Source of the DNA: Sinomicrobium sp.
GTDB lineage: Bacteria; Bacteroidota; Bacteroidia; Flavobacteriales; Flavobacteriaceae
Reading direction: 5' to 3'
Assembly (NCBI GenBank): GCA_029266035.1
Contig: JAJUFH010000006.1
Location: forward strand, 1-64,000
DNA: 64,000 nucleotides
Shown: positions 55,561-64,000 of the stretch, piece after piece
Numbering within the stretch: the first letter of the stretch is position 1
Layout: every line of letters starts with the position of its first letter
Made by a program: the position numbers and the translations under genes
The notes under the pieces: model-generated
The model's database searches: none
What the model was told of the DNA's origin: nothing
What the model saw: the letters and a program-made list of their open reading frames with translations, nothing else

Positions 55561-56748
55561 CTATTCCGGCAAGCTAATCTTTCCCATGCTCACCCATGGA
55601 TAAGCCGAAGAACCTTCCAATTCCGGACTACCAGCCAAGGTTTCATTGGCCAGTATAGCAAACAATACCGCCTCTTTAGCATCAGGGTCAAGCCCTAATA
55701 CAGAGGTGTCGACAAACTCCATTTCAGGACAAGCCTCCCGGAGCAATTCCATCAACAGGGGATTTGAAGCTCCACCGCCACTGACAAAACCACTTATTTT
55801 CCCTCTGCAATCCAAACCTCTTATACATTTTACAATTCCGGCCACGGTAAAATGAGCCAAAGTGTGAAGAACATCTTCGGGAGATATCACTTCGGCACAA
55901 CGCTGCTGTGCATGGTCTATATAATGCTCATTAAAAAGTTCGGGGCCTGTAGTACGTGACCCTTCTTCTTTAAAAAAAGGATGATCTAACAAAGCCTTCA
56001 ATAACTTTTCGTTCCGCTGTCCTTGCCGTGCGATCTTTGCATCTCGGTCGAAAGGCAGGTCGAAATGCTTTTTTACATAAGCATCCATAAGTGTATTCCC
56101 AGGGCCGGTATCAGTACAGAAGGCTTCGTTAAACCCAGCTCCGGCTTGAAGAAAAGTCAAGTTGGCAATTCCACCTATATTGAGTAAAACCCGTGATTCT
56201 TCCACATCGGAAAAAAGCAAGTAATCGCCGTATGCGGCCAAAGGTGCTCCTTCGCCTCCCGCTGCAATATGCTTCTGCCTGAAATCAGACAAGGTTATAA
56301 TCCCTGTTTTTACTGCTAAATGATCGCCATCGCCCAACTGAAGGGTCGCATTAGAATATTCATCCCGTTCGTGATAGCGTTTGGGCGCGTGATAAATGGT
56401 TTGCCCGTGACTGGCCACAAGATCGACCTCTTCCGGTTGCACTGCCCAATTCTTCAGAGCTTGTAGTATCATAGCGGCGTGTACCTCCGCTATATGGGGG
56501 TTCAACAGACATAATTGAGCTATGCTTCCAGTTTCCTTAGCAAATACTTCGCTTATACTATTCCTAAACCCATCCGAATAGGGAACGGTGACAAATTGCA
56601 ACAGCTCTACTTCTGTTTTCTGTCCGTGCCCCTCCACCCTACAGAGTGCTATATCTAGTCCGTCGAGAGAAGTACCACTCATCAGACCGACAATCAGTCT
56701 CGATTTTTTTCGGGAGATCTCATATAGTTTTGCAATCGACCGCTTCAT
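55561..56748 (-). CDS. anmK: Anhydro-N-acetylmuramic acid kinase
   Basis: 395 aa; GLMSGTSLDGLDIALCRVEG; VLLNIGGIANLTFL; CTDTGPGNTLMDAYV; VSGGGASNPLLM. Confidence 0.95.
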   Translation of the reverse strand: MKRSIAKLYEISRKKSRLIVGLMSGTSLDGLDIALCRVEGHGQKTEVELLQFVTVPYSDGFRNSISEVFAKETGSIAQLCLLNPHIAEVHAAMILQALKNWAVQPEEVDLVASHGQTIYHAPKRYHERDEYSNATLQLGDGDHLAVKTGIITLSDFRQKHIAAGGEGAPLAAYGDYLLFSDVEESRVLLNIGGIANLTFLQAGAGFNEAFCTDTGPGNTLMDAYVKKHFDLPFDRDAKIARQGQRNEKLLKALLDHPFFKEEGSRTTGPELFNEHYIDHAQQRCAEVISPEDVLHTLAHFTVAGIVKCIRGLDCRGKISGFVSGGGASNPLLMELLREACPEMEFVDTSVLGLDPDAKEAVLFAILANETLAGSPELEGSSAYPWVSMGKISLPE

Positions 56749-56920
56749 TGTAGTTTTTTAGTTGATTCGTTCGTAGTTTGTCAAAGGTAATCAACAATCT
56801 GTTCTATCTATATCACCTCCTATTTTTTGATCTGCATTGAGTTGAAATAAATTACCTTGTCAGGGCGACAAGAAACCGTTAGACGAAACAATCACAATTT
56901 ATATATACAAGACGCCGTAG

Positions 56921-56940
56921 AGACGCAAAATTTTGCGTCT
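56921..56940. repeat. Perfect 20-bp palindrome in intergenic region
   Basis: agacgcaaaattttgcgtct. Confidence 0.85.
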
Positions 56941-57170
56941 ACCCCCATTGACGAATTGATGTGGTACAATTGGAAATCTTGTATCGGATGCTTTAATAAA
57001 ATTTATTCAATACAAATATGTATCGAATAAAATGTTAATGTCCGGAAACCTGAGTAGGAATAGAAGTTTTGGGATTGGAGTTTACGTTTTGTCTAAATAA
57101 CTCAATTACCATCACCCGCCATGGCAAGGAGTGCAAGGCAAAGCTGCGCGCGACGTGGACATCGGGAAAT

Positions 57171-57195
57171 AGTTGTTTAGTTGTTTAGTTGTTAG
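57171..57195. repeat. Short tandem repeat (ttgtttag)n
   Basis: agttgtttagttgtttagttgttag. Confidence 0.85.
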
Positions 57196-57263
57196 TGTGT
57201 ATTAATCAATGGGTGTTGTGCAATTAAATCCTTACTTTTACGCAAACAAACGTCAACACACTT

Positions 57264-60086
57264 ATGTCTGCACAGAAACGCCTTTTTTTACTGGATGCTT
57301 ACGCACTAATTTTCCGTGGGTATTACGCCTTTATCAAGAATCCGAGGATCAACTCTAAGGGAATGGACACCTCGGCCATTATGGGCTTTACCAATTCCCT
57401 GCTCGATGTGATTCGGCGTGAAAAACCCGATCATCTCGCGGTGGCATTCGACAAAGGAGGCTCGGCAGCTCGTACCGAAATGTTTGAGGCGTATAAGGCC
57501 AATCGAGACGAGACCCCGGAGGCGATTAGAATTGCTGTCCCTTATATTCAGTCCATTCTAAAAGCCATGCATATTCCGGTCATCGAAAAGGAGGGATTTG
57601 AAGCAGACGACATCATAGGAACCTTGGCTAAACAGGCTGAAAAGAAGGGGTATCTCACCTATATGGTTACTCCCGACAAGGATTTTGCTCAACTGGTTTC
57701 CGAAAACATATTTATGTATCGCCCCGCACGTATGGGCAACGGGATAGAAATATGGGGGATACCCGAAGTTCAGAAAAAATTTGAAGTGGAGACACCTGAA
57801 CAAGTGATCGATTACCTCGGGATGATGGGTGATGCGGCAGACAATATCCCCGGATTTCCGGGAGTAGGTGATAAAACCGCTAAAAAATTCATCAAGGAAT
57901 TCGGCAGCGTGGAAAATCTGATCGCCAATGCCGACAGCCTGAAAGGCAAGATGAAAGAAAAGATAAAAGACAATGCCGAACAGGGATTGCTCTCTAAGGA
58001 GCTCGCCCGAATTATGCTGGACGTTCCGGTGACGTTTCACGAAGAGGATTTTGAATTAAATACTCCTGATTTTGACCAGGTAAAAGAGATCTTCCAAGAA
58101 CTGGAATTTCGCCGTCTTACCGAAAACTTCATAAAGATATTCAGTCCGGAAACCACAGTAGAAAGCAATACGACAACCTCTTCGGGCTCACCCTCACCTC
58201 AGTCGGGCACACAGTTTGACCTCTTCGGAAATCCGGGAGAAGAGAGTGTTCAAGCCGAATCGGACAGCGGGTATAAATCTCTGGAAAACAGCACTCATCT
58301 GTACCAGTTGGTAAACACTCCTATGGCGAGAGCCCTGCTGTTGCAAAAACTAATGCTTCAGACGAGTGTTTGCTTTGACACCGAAACCACCAGTCTTAAG
58401 GCATTACAGGCCACACTCGTCGGGATCGCCTTCTCCTGGGAACCCGGAAAAGGATATTATCTCGCGCTTCCCGAAGAGCGAAAAGAAGCTCAGGCCATCT
58501 TGGAAGAGTTCCGCCCTTTTTTTGAAAATGAAGACATCGAAAAAACAGGACAAAATCTAAAATACGATATCAAGGTACTCTCCAATTACGGTATAGCGGT
58601 AAAAGGAAAGTTGTTCGACACCATGATTGCCCACTACCTCATCAATCCAGATATGAGACACAATATGGATGTACTGGCCGAGACCTATCTCAACTACAAG
58701 CCTTTACCCATAGAAACTCTTATCGGTAAAAAAGGGAAGAATCAAGGGTCTATGCGCGATGTAGCTCTCGAAAAACAGACAGAATACGCGGTAGAAGATG
58801 CAGATATCACGCTGCAACTAAAACAGTTGTTTCAGTCAGAACTCCCCAACCGAAATGCCCTTAAGCTATTTGAAGACATTGAAGCTCCTTTGGTACAGGT
58901 GCTTTCAGATATGGAAATCGAAGGTATTCGAGTAGATACAGCCTATCTGAATTCACTGTCTCAAGCCTTGGACAAAGACATTAAGGTTCTCGAAAAAAAC
59001 ATCTACGAACAGGCTGGAGAAGAGTTTAACCTAGCCTCCCCAAAGCAGCTTGGCCCAATACTATTCGACAAACTCAAACTGGTAGACAAACCAAAAAAGA
59101 CCAAGACAGGTCAGTATTCTACCGCAGAAGATGTGCTCTCCTATCTCGCCAAAGACCACCAAATTGTCGAAGACATACTGATGTGGCGACAATTGCAGAA
59201 GTTACAGAACACCTATGTCGATGCTCTGCCCAACGAGATCAACCCCAACACAGGGCGTATACACACTGTGTATAGTCAGGCGGTTGCGGCTACAGGTAGG
59301 TTGAGCAGCAACAATCCCAACCTGCAAAACATCCCTATCCGTACCGAAAGGGGTCGACAGGTACGAAAGGCTTTTATTGCCCGAGATAAGGATTACACCC
59401 TCCTGGCTGCCGACTATTCGCAGATAGAGCTTCGCATCATCGCTGCGCTCAGCGAAGAAGAAAATATGATTAAAGCCTTTGCTGAAGGACAGGATATCCA
59501 CGCCTCTACTGCGGCTAGGGTTTTCGGAGTTCCTTTGGAGGAAGTGACCCGCGAACAGCGGAGCAATGCCAAAACGGTAAATTTCGGTATTATCTACGGG
59601 GTTTCCGCTTTCGGGCTCAGCAACCAGACAACGCTGTCGAGGAGTGAGGCCAAAGAACTCATTGACACCTATTACAAGACCTATCCAAAACTAAGAGCTT
59701 ATATCAACAAGCAGATACACTTTGCACAAGACCACGGCTATGTTGAAACCGTACTCGGAAGAAGGCGTTACCTGCCCGATATCAATTCCAGAAACCAGGT
59801 AGTTCGCGGAGCTGCCGAGCGGAATGCTGTAAATGCCCCTGTTCAGGGTAGTGCGGCCGATATCATCAAAATAGCCATGATAAATATCCATCGCAAGCTT
59901 AGAGAAGGCAAATTCAAAACTAAAATGCTGCTACAGGTGCACGATGAACTGGTATTTGACGCCTACAAGCCGGAGCTGGAAACCATCAAGCCGCTGATTA
60001 AATCGGAAATGGAAAACGCATACAAACTCAGCGTTCCCCTCGACGTAGAAATAGGACTCGGAGAAGACTGGCTCAGTGCACACTGA
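57264..60086 (+). CDS. polA: DNA polymerase I
   Basis: 940 aa; 5'-3' exonuclease, 3'-5' exonuclease-like (CFDTETTSLKALQATLVGIAFSW) and polymerase motifs (AADYSQIELRIIAALS, LLQVHDELVFD). Confidence 0.97.
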   Translation: MSAQKRLFLLDAYALIFRGYYAFIKNPRINSKGMDTSAIMGFTNSLLDVIRREKPDHLAVAFDKGGSAARTEMFEAYKANRDETPEAIRIAVPYIQSILKAMHIPVIEKEGFEADDIIGTLAKQAEKKGYLTYMVTPDKDFAQLVSENIFMYRPARMGNGIEIWGIPEVQKKFEVETPEQVIDYLGMMGDAADNIPGFPGVGDKTAKKFIKEFGSVENLIANADSLKGKMKEKIKDNAEQGLLSKELARIMLDVPVTFHEEDFELNTPDFDQVKEIFQELEFRRLTENFIKIFSPETTVESNTTTSSGSPSPQSGTQFDLFGNPGEESVQAESDSGYKSLENSTHLYQLVNTPMARALLLQKLMLQTSVCFDTETTSLKALQATLVGIAFSWEPGKGYYLALPEERKEAQAILEEFRPFFENEDIEKTGQNLKYDIKVLSNYGIAVKGKLFDTMIAHYLINPDMRHNMDVLAETYLNYKPLPIETLIGKKGKNQGSMRDVALEKQTEYAVEDADITLQLKQLFQSELPNRNALKLFEDIEAPLVQVLSDMEIEGIRVDTAYLNSLSQALDKDIKVLEKNIYEQAGEEFNLASPKQLGPILFDKLKLVDKPKKTKTGQYSTAEDVLSYLAKDHQIVEDILMWRQLQKLQNTYVDALPNEINPNTGRIHTVYSQAVAATGRLSSNNPNLQNIPIRTERGRQVRKAFIARDKDYTLLAADYSQIELRIIAALSEEENMIKAFAEGQDIHASTAARVFGVPLEEVTREQRSNAKTVNFGIIYGVSAFGLSNQTTLSRSEAKELIDTYYKTYPKLRAYINKQIHFAQDHGYVETVLGRRRYLPDINSRNQVVRGAAERNAVNAPVQGSAADIIKIAMINIHRKLREGKFKTKMLLQVHDELVFDAYKPELETIKPLIKSEMENAYKLSVPLDVEIGLGEDWLSAH

Positions 60087-60096
60087 GCCGATCTTC

Positions 60097-63000
60097 TTAT
60101 TTTATATTGACCCTTATCCCTTCGGAATGTGCGCTCATCTCAGGAGCGTACATACACTGTAGGGAAGTGATTCCGTTGGAAAAATCACCACTGTTATTTG
60201 CTCTGAGATCGTATTCAAAAACATAAACTCCCTTCTGCATACGGTCGGCAAAAAAGTTGGTAGCGGCATCGCGAGTGCTTTCGTAATACCCCAGATTGCC
60301 CTGCCAACGATATCCCGACAACACATTAACCGGCTCAAAGCCACTGGCGCGCATATCTTTAATATGTACGAACTCCAGATCTCGATCGTTCTTTATCTCG
60401 AGGCGAACAGTCACCAAATCTCCTACTCTTATAGGTGTTTTTTCGGTGATGGGTTGTAATTCCGGACCTTTATCCGTCATTTTTTTCAGGAAGAGTTCCT
60501 TTTTAAAACGCAGGCCGGTCTCGGCAGAAGTGATCTTATCCAAGTCCTCAAAATACTGCCAGTACAGCGCTCCCCAAACCACACCTGGTGAGGTTTTTTC
60601 TATATTCACCTCACCCATTTCCGACTTAATCTCCTCTCCTTGCCAGCTTGTTTTTACATAACCACTACCTCGCTGTGTTTCTTCCATTTTCTCAATATCC
60701 AGCTTATTCTCACCAAGGCTTACAGCCAATCCTCCTTCCGTATTCACCCAATCTTTACCGGTACTCATCAGTGCATAAACCGCTTCGGTAGTCGCTTTGG
60801 TAGACGCCCAGCGATTGGTCTGTCTGTTTTTCAGCAACCACACCTTCATCAATTCCACACTCTCGGTATCGTTCAACACCTCGTCGAAAGCCTCTATCAG
60901 CAATGCCTGAGTTTCTATGGGGGCATTTTGCCAATACCAACCCGGAAGGTTGTCTTTCCAGTACATTCCCATCTCGTCGCTCACCACCGACTGCTCTTTT
61001 GCCGACCGCAGCAATTTTCTCGCCTGAGTATCTTTTCCAAAACGGTGGTATACCAGCGATAACATAGCCTGGTAATATCGAGATTTGCCAAATTGTTCTT
61101 TTTCAAACTGCTTCAGAAAATAGTCGGCCATAGCTTTTCCTGTATCGCTCAGAGGATAATCTTCCAGGAAATAACTTCGCGCATACATCCAGTACACCCC
61201 ACTGTATAAAGAAGGAGTATGCTCCTCATTTTTCTGATAGCGATCCCATTCAGCTTTCATCTCCCCATCGATATATCTTATTCCATTTTGTATAATATTT
61301 TCTGGGCTAATCTCGAAATCCTTATCAAACTCCACACCCATGGCCTGCAAATGACCAAAACCGGAAACAATATGAGTGGTAATATAGCGGTTAGGAGCAC
61401 CTCCGTCAAACCAGGGGAAGGCTCCGGACGACAATTGCTTGCTCTGCAATTTTCGGAAAGTAGACTGCAGCTCATTACGCATATTGTTCAAGTCGAAGAG
61501 CACTGCGATTCGCTTCATCTGTTCGCTTTCACTGGCTGCCTGACGTACCCAAGGGGTTTCTTCAAGCAGTAGGGATTTCAGCTCTTCATTGAGCTCAAGT
61601 TTGGACTGTAACTGTCCCTTGCTATTCCAATCGTCAAAAACCGCCTTTATTTTAGGATTGGAGTTCACCAGTTGTTGAGAGATAACATTGCCGTACAATC
61701 GAGAAAACACCTGCTCAGAACAATCGTAAGGAAACTCTCTTAGATACGGCAGCGAAAACACAGCATACCATACCGGATTGGTCGTCATTTCGAAGGTGAG
61801 CCTGAAATTGTCCCGTGTTGCAGATTGTGTGTGCAATAGTTTATCCAATTCAAATCGCTTTTGCTGTCCTTCTCTTATGTGTAAGGGCAGTGTTTCGGTG
61901 ACCAGCATTCTATTGGTCAACACCGGCAATGCCGATTCTTCCCCGTCGGAATAGTTTCCCGCTTTGGCCACCACTCTATACACAATAGCCTGCTGTCCTT
62001 TCGGAACTTTTAAAGTCCACCCCACATTGGCGCTTTGTCCTTCCCCGGCGGCAAATTCGCGGTTGTTGTTGTCATTGCCGAAATCGGCATCAACCGGCTG
62101 CATACTAAAAGCGTCAAACAATTGCAATTGAGCTGTTCCGGACAATGACTCCCCGGACAAATTGGTCACCTTAGCTTGAAAATCAATGACATCCCCTTCC
62201 CTTAAAAATCGAGGTGGATTGGGCACGATCATCAATTCCTTTTGAGTGCGCACACTGGCCTCGTAATTGGCCGTTTGCAGTTCTGGTGTATGCGCCAAAG
62301 CCATAAACTTCCACTCCGTAAGGCTTTCGGGAGTAGTAAAACTTACCTTTACATTTCCTTCCTTATCCGTTTTGAGATGAGGAAAGAAAAATGCAGTTTC
62401 CTGTAGGGCTCGCCGCGGCTGAACAGAAGACAAATCCGCTTCAGTATCACCAGGCGATGGCGGAGAAGGGGGGGCACTTGACATTTCAAATGGCACATCA
62501 TCCATCACGGTCGATTCAGATATTGAAGCATAACCCTGAATTTGTGTTTGTTTTTTAGGTGTTCCCGAACTAATCGAACCAGTTCCTCTTATCATTACAG
62601 TTATTCCTTTCTTATAATTGATATCAAAACCATACCAATCAATGTTTTCAAACCAAGGTTTACTATGTGGCACCTTAGTAAAATTGCGCAACAATTGATT
62701 AAAATAGCTAGATCCATATGCGGCAGAGGTATTCCACCTTCTCCTGCTGTATTCCTTCAACATACTTTTGCCGGGACTCCATTGTATATCATGTGGCTTA
62801 AACTGATCGAGAGAAGCATCGTACATAGTGGCGAGCATCTCAGTTCCCTTTGTGGTCAGTTTGGCGAGGAAAGCATCTGTCCCTTTCCCGCTTACCGTAA
62901 GTTCCCAATGCTCTTCATCTCCCGGTTGTAACTTGTCGCGCATGGTACCGGCAGTGATTTCCAAAGTATTTTCTTCTAAAGGAACGACGATGGTCTCCAC

Positions 63001-64000
63001 TCCTTGCTGGGCGGTATTGAATTTTCCGAAGTAATAATGTACAAAGACATTGCCTCTGTAATCTTCCTCTACAGGAAAGGAGAAGGTTTTTGTCCCCCTG
63101 TTTATCTTGAGTATTTCCCGTTTTACGATCTCTCCATCGCTCTCCAATTCTACCACCATCACAACATCATGAGCAGCACTGGCGAAAGTCAGCCGGGCTT
63201 CTTCTCCCGGACTATAGCTATCCTTGTCGACTGTCACAGACAGCAACTCATTGTCTACAGGCTGTTTTTTATCCCTCTTATACAAGTATACTAACTGTTC
63301 TGTAGGAATGCTGTCTTTTCCGTCTCGAATATACCCTCGCAACAGGTAATGACCTTCTTCCCACTCTTTTCCGGGTTTTACCGCAATCTCCTTACTCTTC
63401 CCGGTATCGAAATTAGTCGAAATCACCGGCCTTTCCTCTTTCCAGTTTTCTTTTTTGTTTTCGTCTCCATAGGGATCGTTTGGAAACAGGCGTACGAATT
63501 CATCTTTACTGTACAATTCGTAATCCCCTTCCGGTAGCTGAACTTCCCGCAATACCCGTTCCGGAGGAACTATCTTGGTCAGGCTCAGCTCTCCTTTTGC
63601 CGGCACAAACTGTCCGTTGAGATTTTGGGTGTGCAGTCCTATCTTTTCCAAATCTTCCCAAGCCATCTTCGACGGCATATCCAGATGAAGAGTATATCTG
63701 AGGTCTCCTACCGCAATGTTCTGACTTCCGGATCGAGTCTCTCCGTTGACATCTGTAACATCCGCTTCTACGGTATAGCTATAAGTACGCGGATTTTTTG
63801 CCTTCTCCTTAGAAACCGGAGTTATCGCCTCAAAGGGAATCTCAAAACGCCCTTCGGTATCTGTAGTCGTTTCTCCATGTGTAATCTCCTCTCTCGGTTC
63901 TGGGCGAATTACGCTCTGTCTCCACCAGGGAATATATGGATATATCGCCTGGCGATACACCCTGTACACCACCTTTGCACCGTCTATATTCGCACCCGAG
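60097..64000 (-). CDS. Alpha-2-macroglobulin family protein (N-terminus outside window)
   Basis: 1291 aa visible; bait/MG-domain style region, LTEWKFMALAHTPEL, REFPYDCSEQVFSRLYGNV thioester-like motif; frame open toward the window edge. Confidence 0.9.
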   Translation of the reverse strand, partial: SGANIDGAKVVYRVYRQAIYPYIPWWRQSVIRPEPREEITHGETTTDTEGRFEIPFEAITPVSKEKAKNPRTYSYTVEADVTDVNGETRSGSQNIAVGDLRYTLHLDMPSKMAWEDLEKIGLHTQNLNGQFVPAKGELSLTKIVPPERVLREVQLPEGDYELYSKDEFVRLFPNDPYGDENKKENWKEERPVISTNFDTGKSKEIAVKPGKEWEEGHYLLRGYIRDGKDSIPTEQLVYLYKRDKKQPVDNELLSVTVDKDSYSPGEEARLTFASAAHDVVMVVELESDGEIVKREILKINRGTKTFSFPVEEDYRGNVFVHYYFGKFNTAQQGVETIVVPLEENTLEITAGTMRDKLQPGDEEHWELTVSGKGTDAFLAKLTTKGTEMLATMYDASLDQFKPHDIQWSPGKSMLKEYSRRRWNTSAAYGSSYFNQLLRNFTKVPHSKPWFENIDWYGFDINYKKGITVMIRGTGSISSGTPKKQTQIQGYASISESTVMDDVPFEMSSAPPSPPSPGDTEADLSSVQPRRALQETAFFFPHLKTDKEGNVKVSFTTPESLTEWKFMALAHTPELQTANYEASVRTQKELMIVPNPPRFLREGDVIDFQAKVTNLSGESLSGTAQLQLFDAFSMQPVDADFGNDNNNREFAAGEGQSANVGWTLKVPKGQQAIVYRVVAKAGNYSDGEESALPVLTNRMLVTETLPLHIREGQQKRFELDKLLHTQSATRDNFRLTFEMTTNPVWYAVFSLPYLREFPYDCSEQVFSRLYGNVISQQLVNSNPKIKAVFDDWNSKGQLQSKLELNEELKSLLLEETPWVRQAASESEQMKRIAVLFDLNNMRNELQSTFRKLQSKQLSSGAFPWFDGGAPNRYITTHIVSGFGHLQAMGVEFDKDFEISPENIIQNGIRYIDGEMKAEWDRYQKNEEHTPSLYSGVYWMYARSYFLEDYPLSDTGKAMADYFLKQFEKEQFGKSRYYQAMLSLVYHRFGKDTQARKLLRSAKEQSVVSDEMGMYWKDNLPGWYWQNAPIETQALLIEAFDEVLNDTESVELMKVWLLKNRQTNRWASTKATTEAVYALMSTGKDWVNTEGGLAVSLGENKLDIEKMEETQRGSGYVKTSWQGEEIKSEMGEVNIEKTSPGVVWGALYWQYFEDLDKITSAETGLRFKKELFLKKMTDKGPELQPITEKTPIRVGDLVTVRLEIKNDRDLEFVHIKDMRASGFEPVNVLSGYRWQGNLGYYESTRDAATNFFADRMQKGVYVFEYDLRANNSGDFSNGITSLQCMYAPEMSAHSEGIRVNIK

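Noticed and set aside
1-64000. CRISPR array or retron/DGR-type elements
   Set aside because: No regularly spaced repeats, reverse transcriptase or Cas-like ORFs seen

Overview
Flavobacteria/Bacteroidetes-type chromosomal window; every assignment comes from reading the sequence, with no database search. (1) 1-~8.84 kb looks like accessory DNA, probably the right end of an ICE or other mobile element. It holds a Fur-family regulator (truncated by the window), a heavy-metal P-type ATPase, a His-rich mini membrane protein, RteC, a compact sce7726/sce7725/RES-domain operon, and an AbiEi/AbiEii toxin-antitoxin module between two ~55-bp imperfect direct repeats. (2) 8.9-23.6 kb holds a repeat lipoprotein, a TPP-riboswitch thiamine-salvage operon (thiM-thiE-thiD-tenA), tRNA-Val(GAC), three tandem paralogous Ig-like lipoproteins, an ECF sigma/TPR/CHAT locus, ecotin, and an MntA/HepT-type TA pair. 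The CHAT and HepT genes each show an apparent +1 G frameshift at the N-terminus. (3) 23.6-37.9 kb is a polysaccharide utilisation locus: GH95, GH97, SusD, SusC, SSS symporter, GntR regulator, GH36. (4) 38.2-64 kb is mostly core genes (ABC exporter with NEW3 protein, aspartokinase, fbp, mfd, ftsX, uppP, truB, anmK, polA, alpha-2-macroglobulin). Embedded in it is a tightly packed operon joining two related coiled-coil proteins, a eukaryote-like small Ras/Rab-type GTPase and a hybrid histidine kinase. The strongest candidates for under-described systems are this GTPase-hybrid kinase operon (44.5-47.8 kb) and the sce7726-sce7725-RES operon (3.6-6.4 kb).
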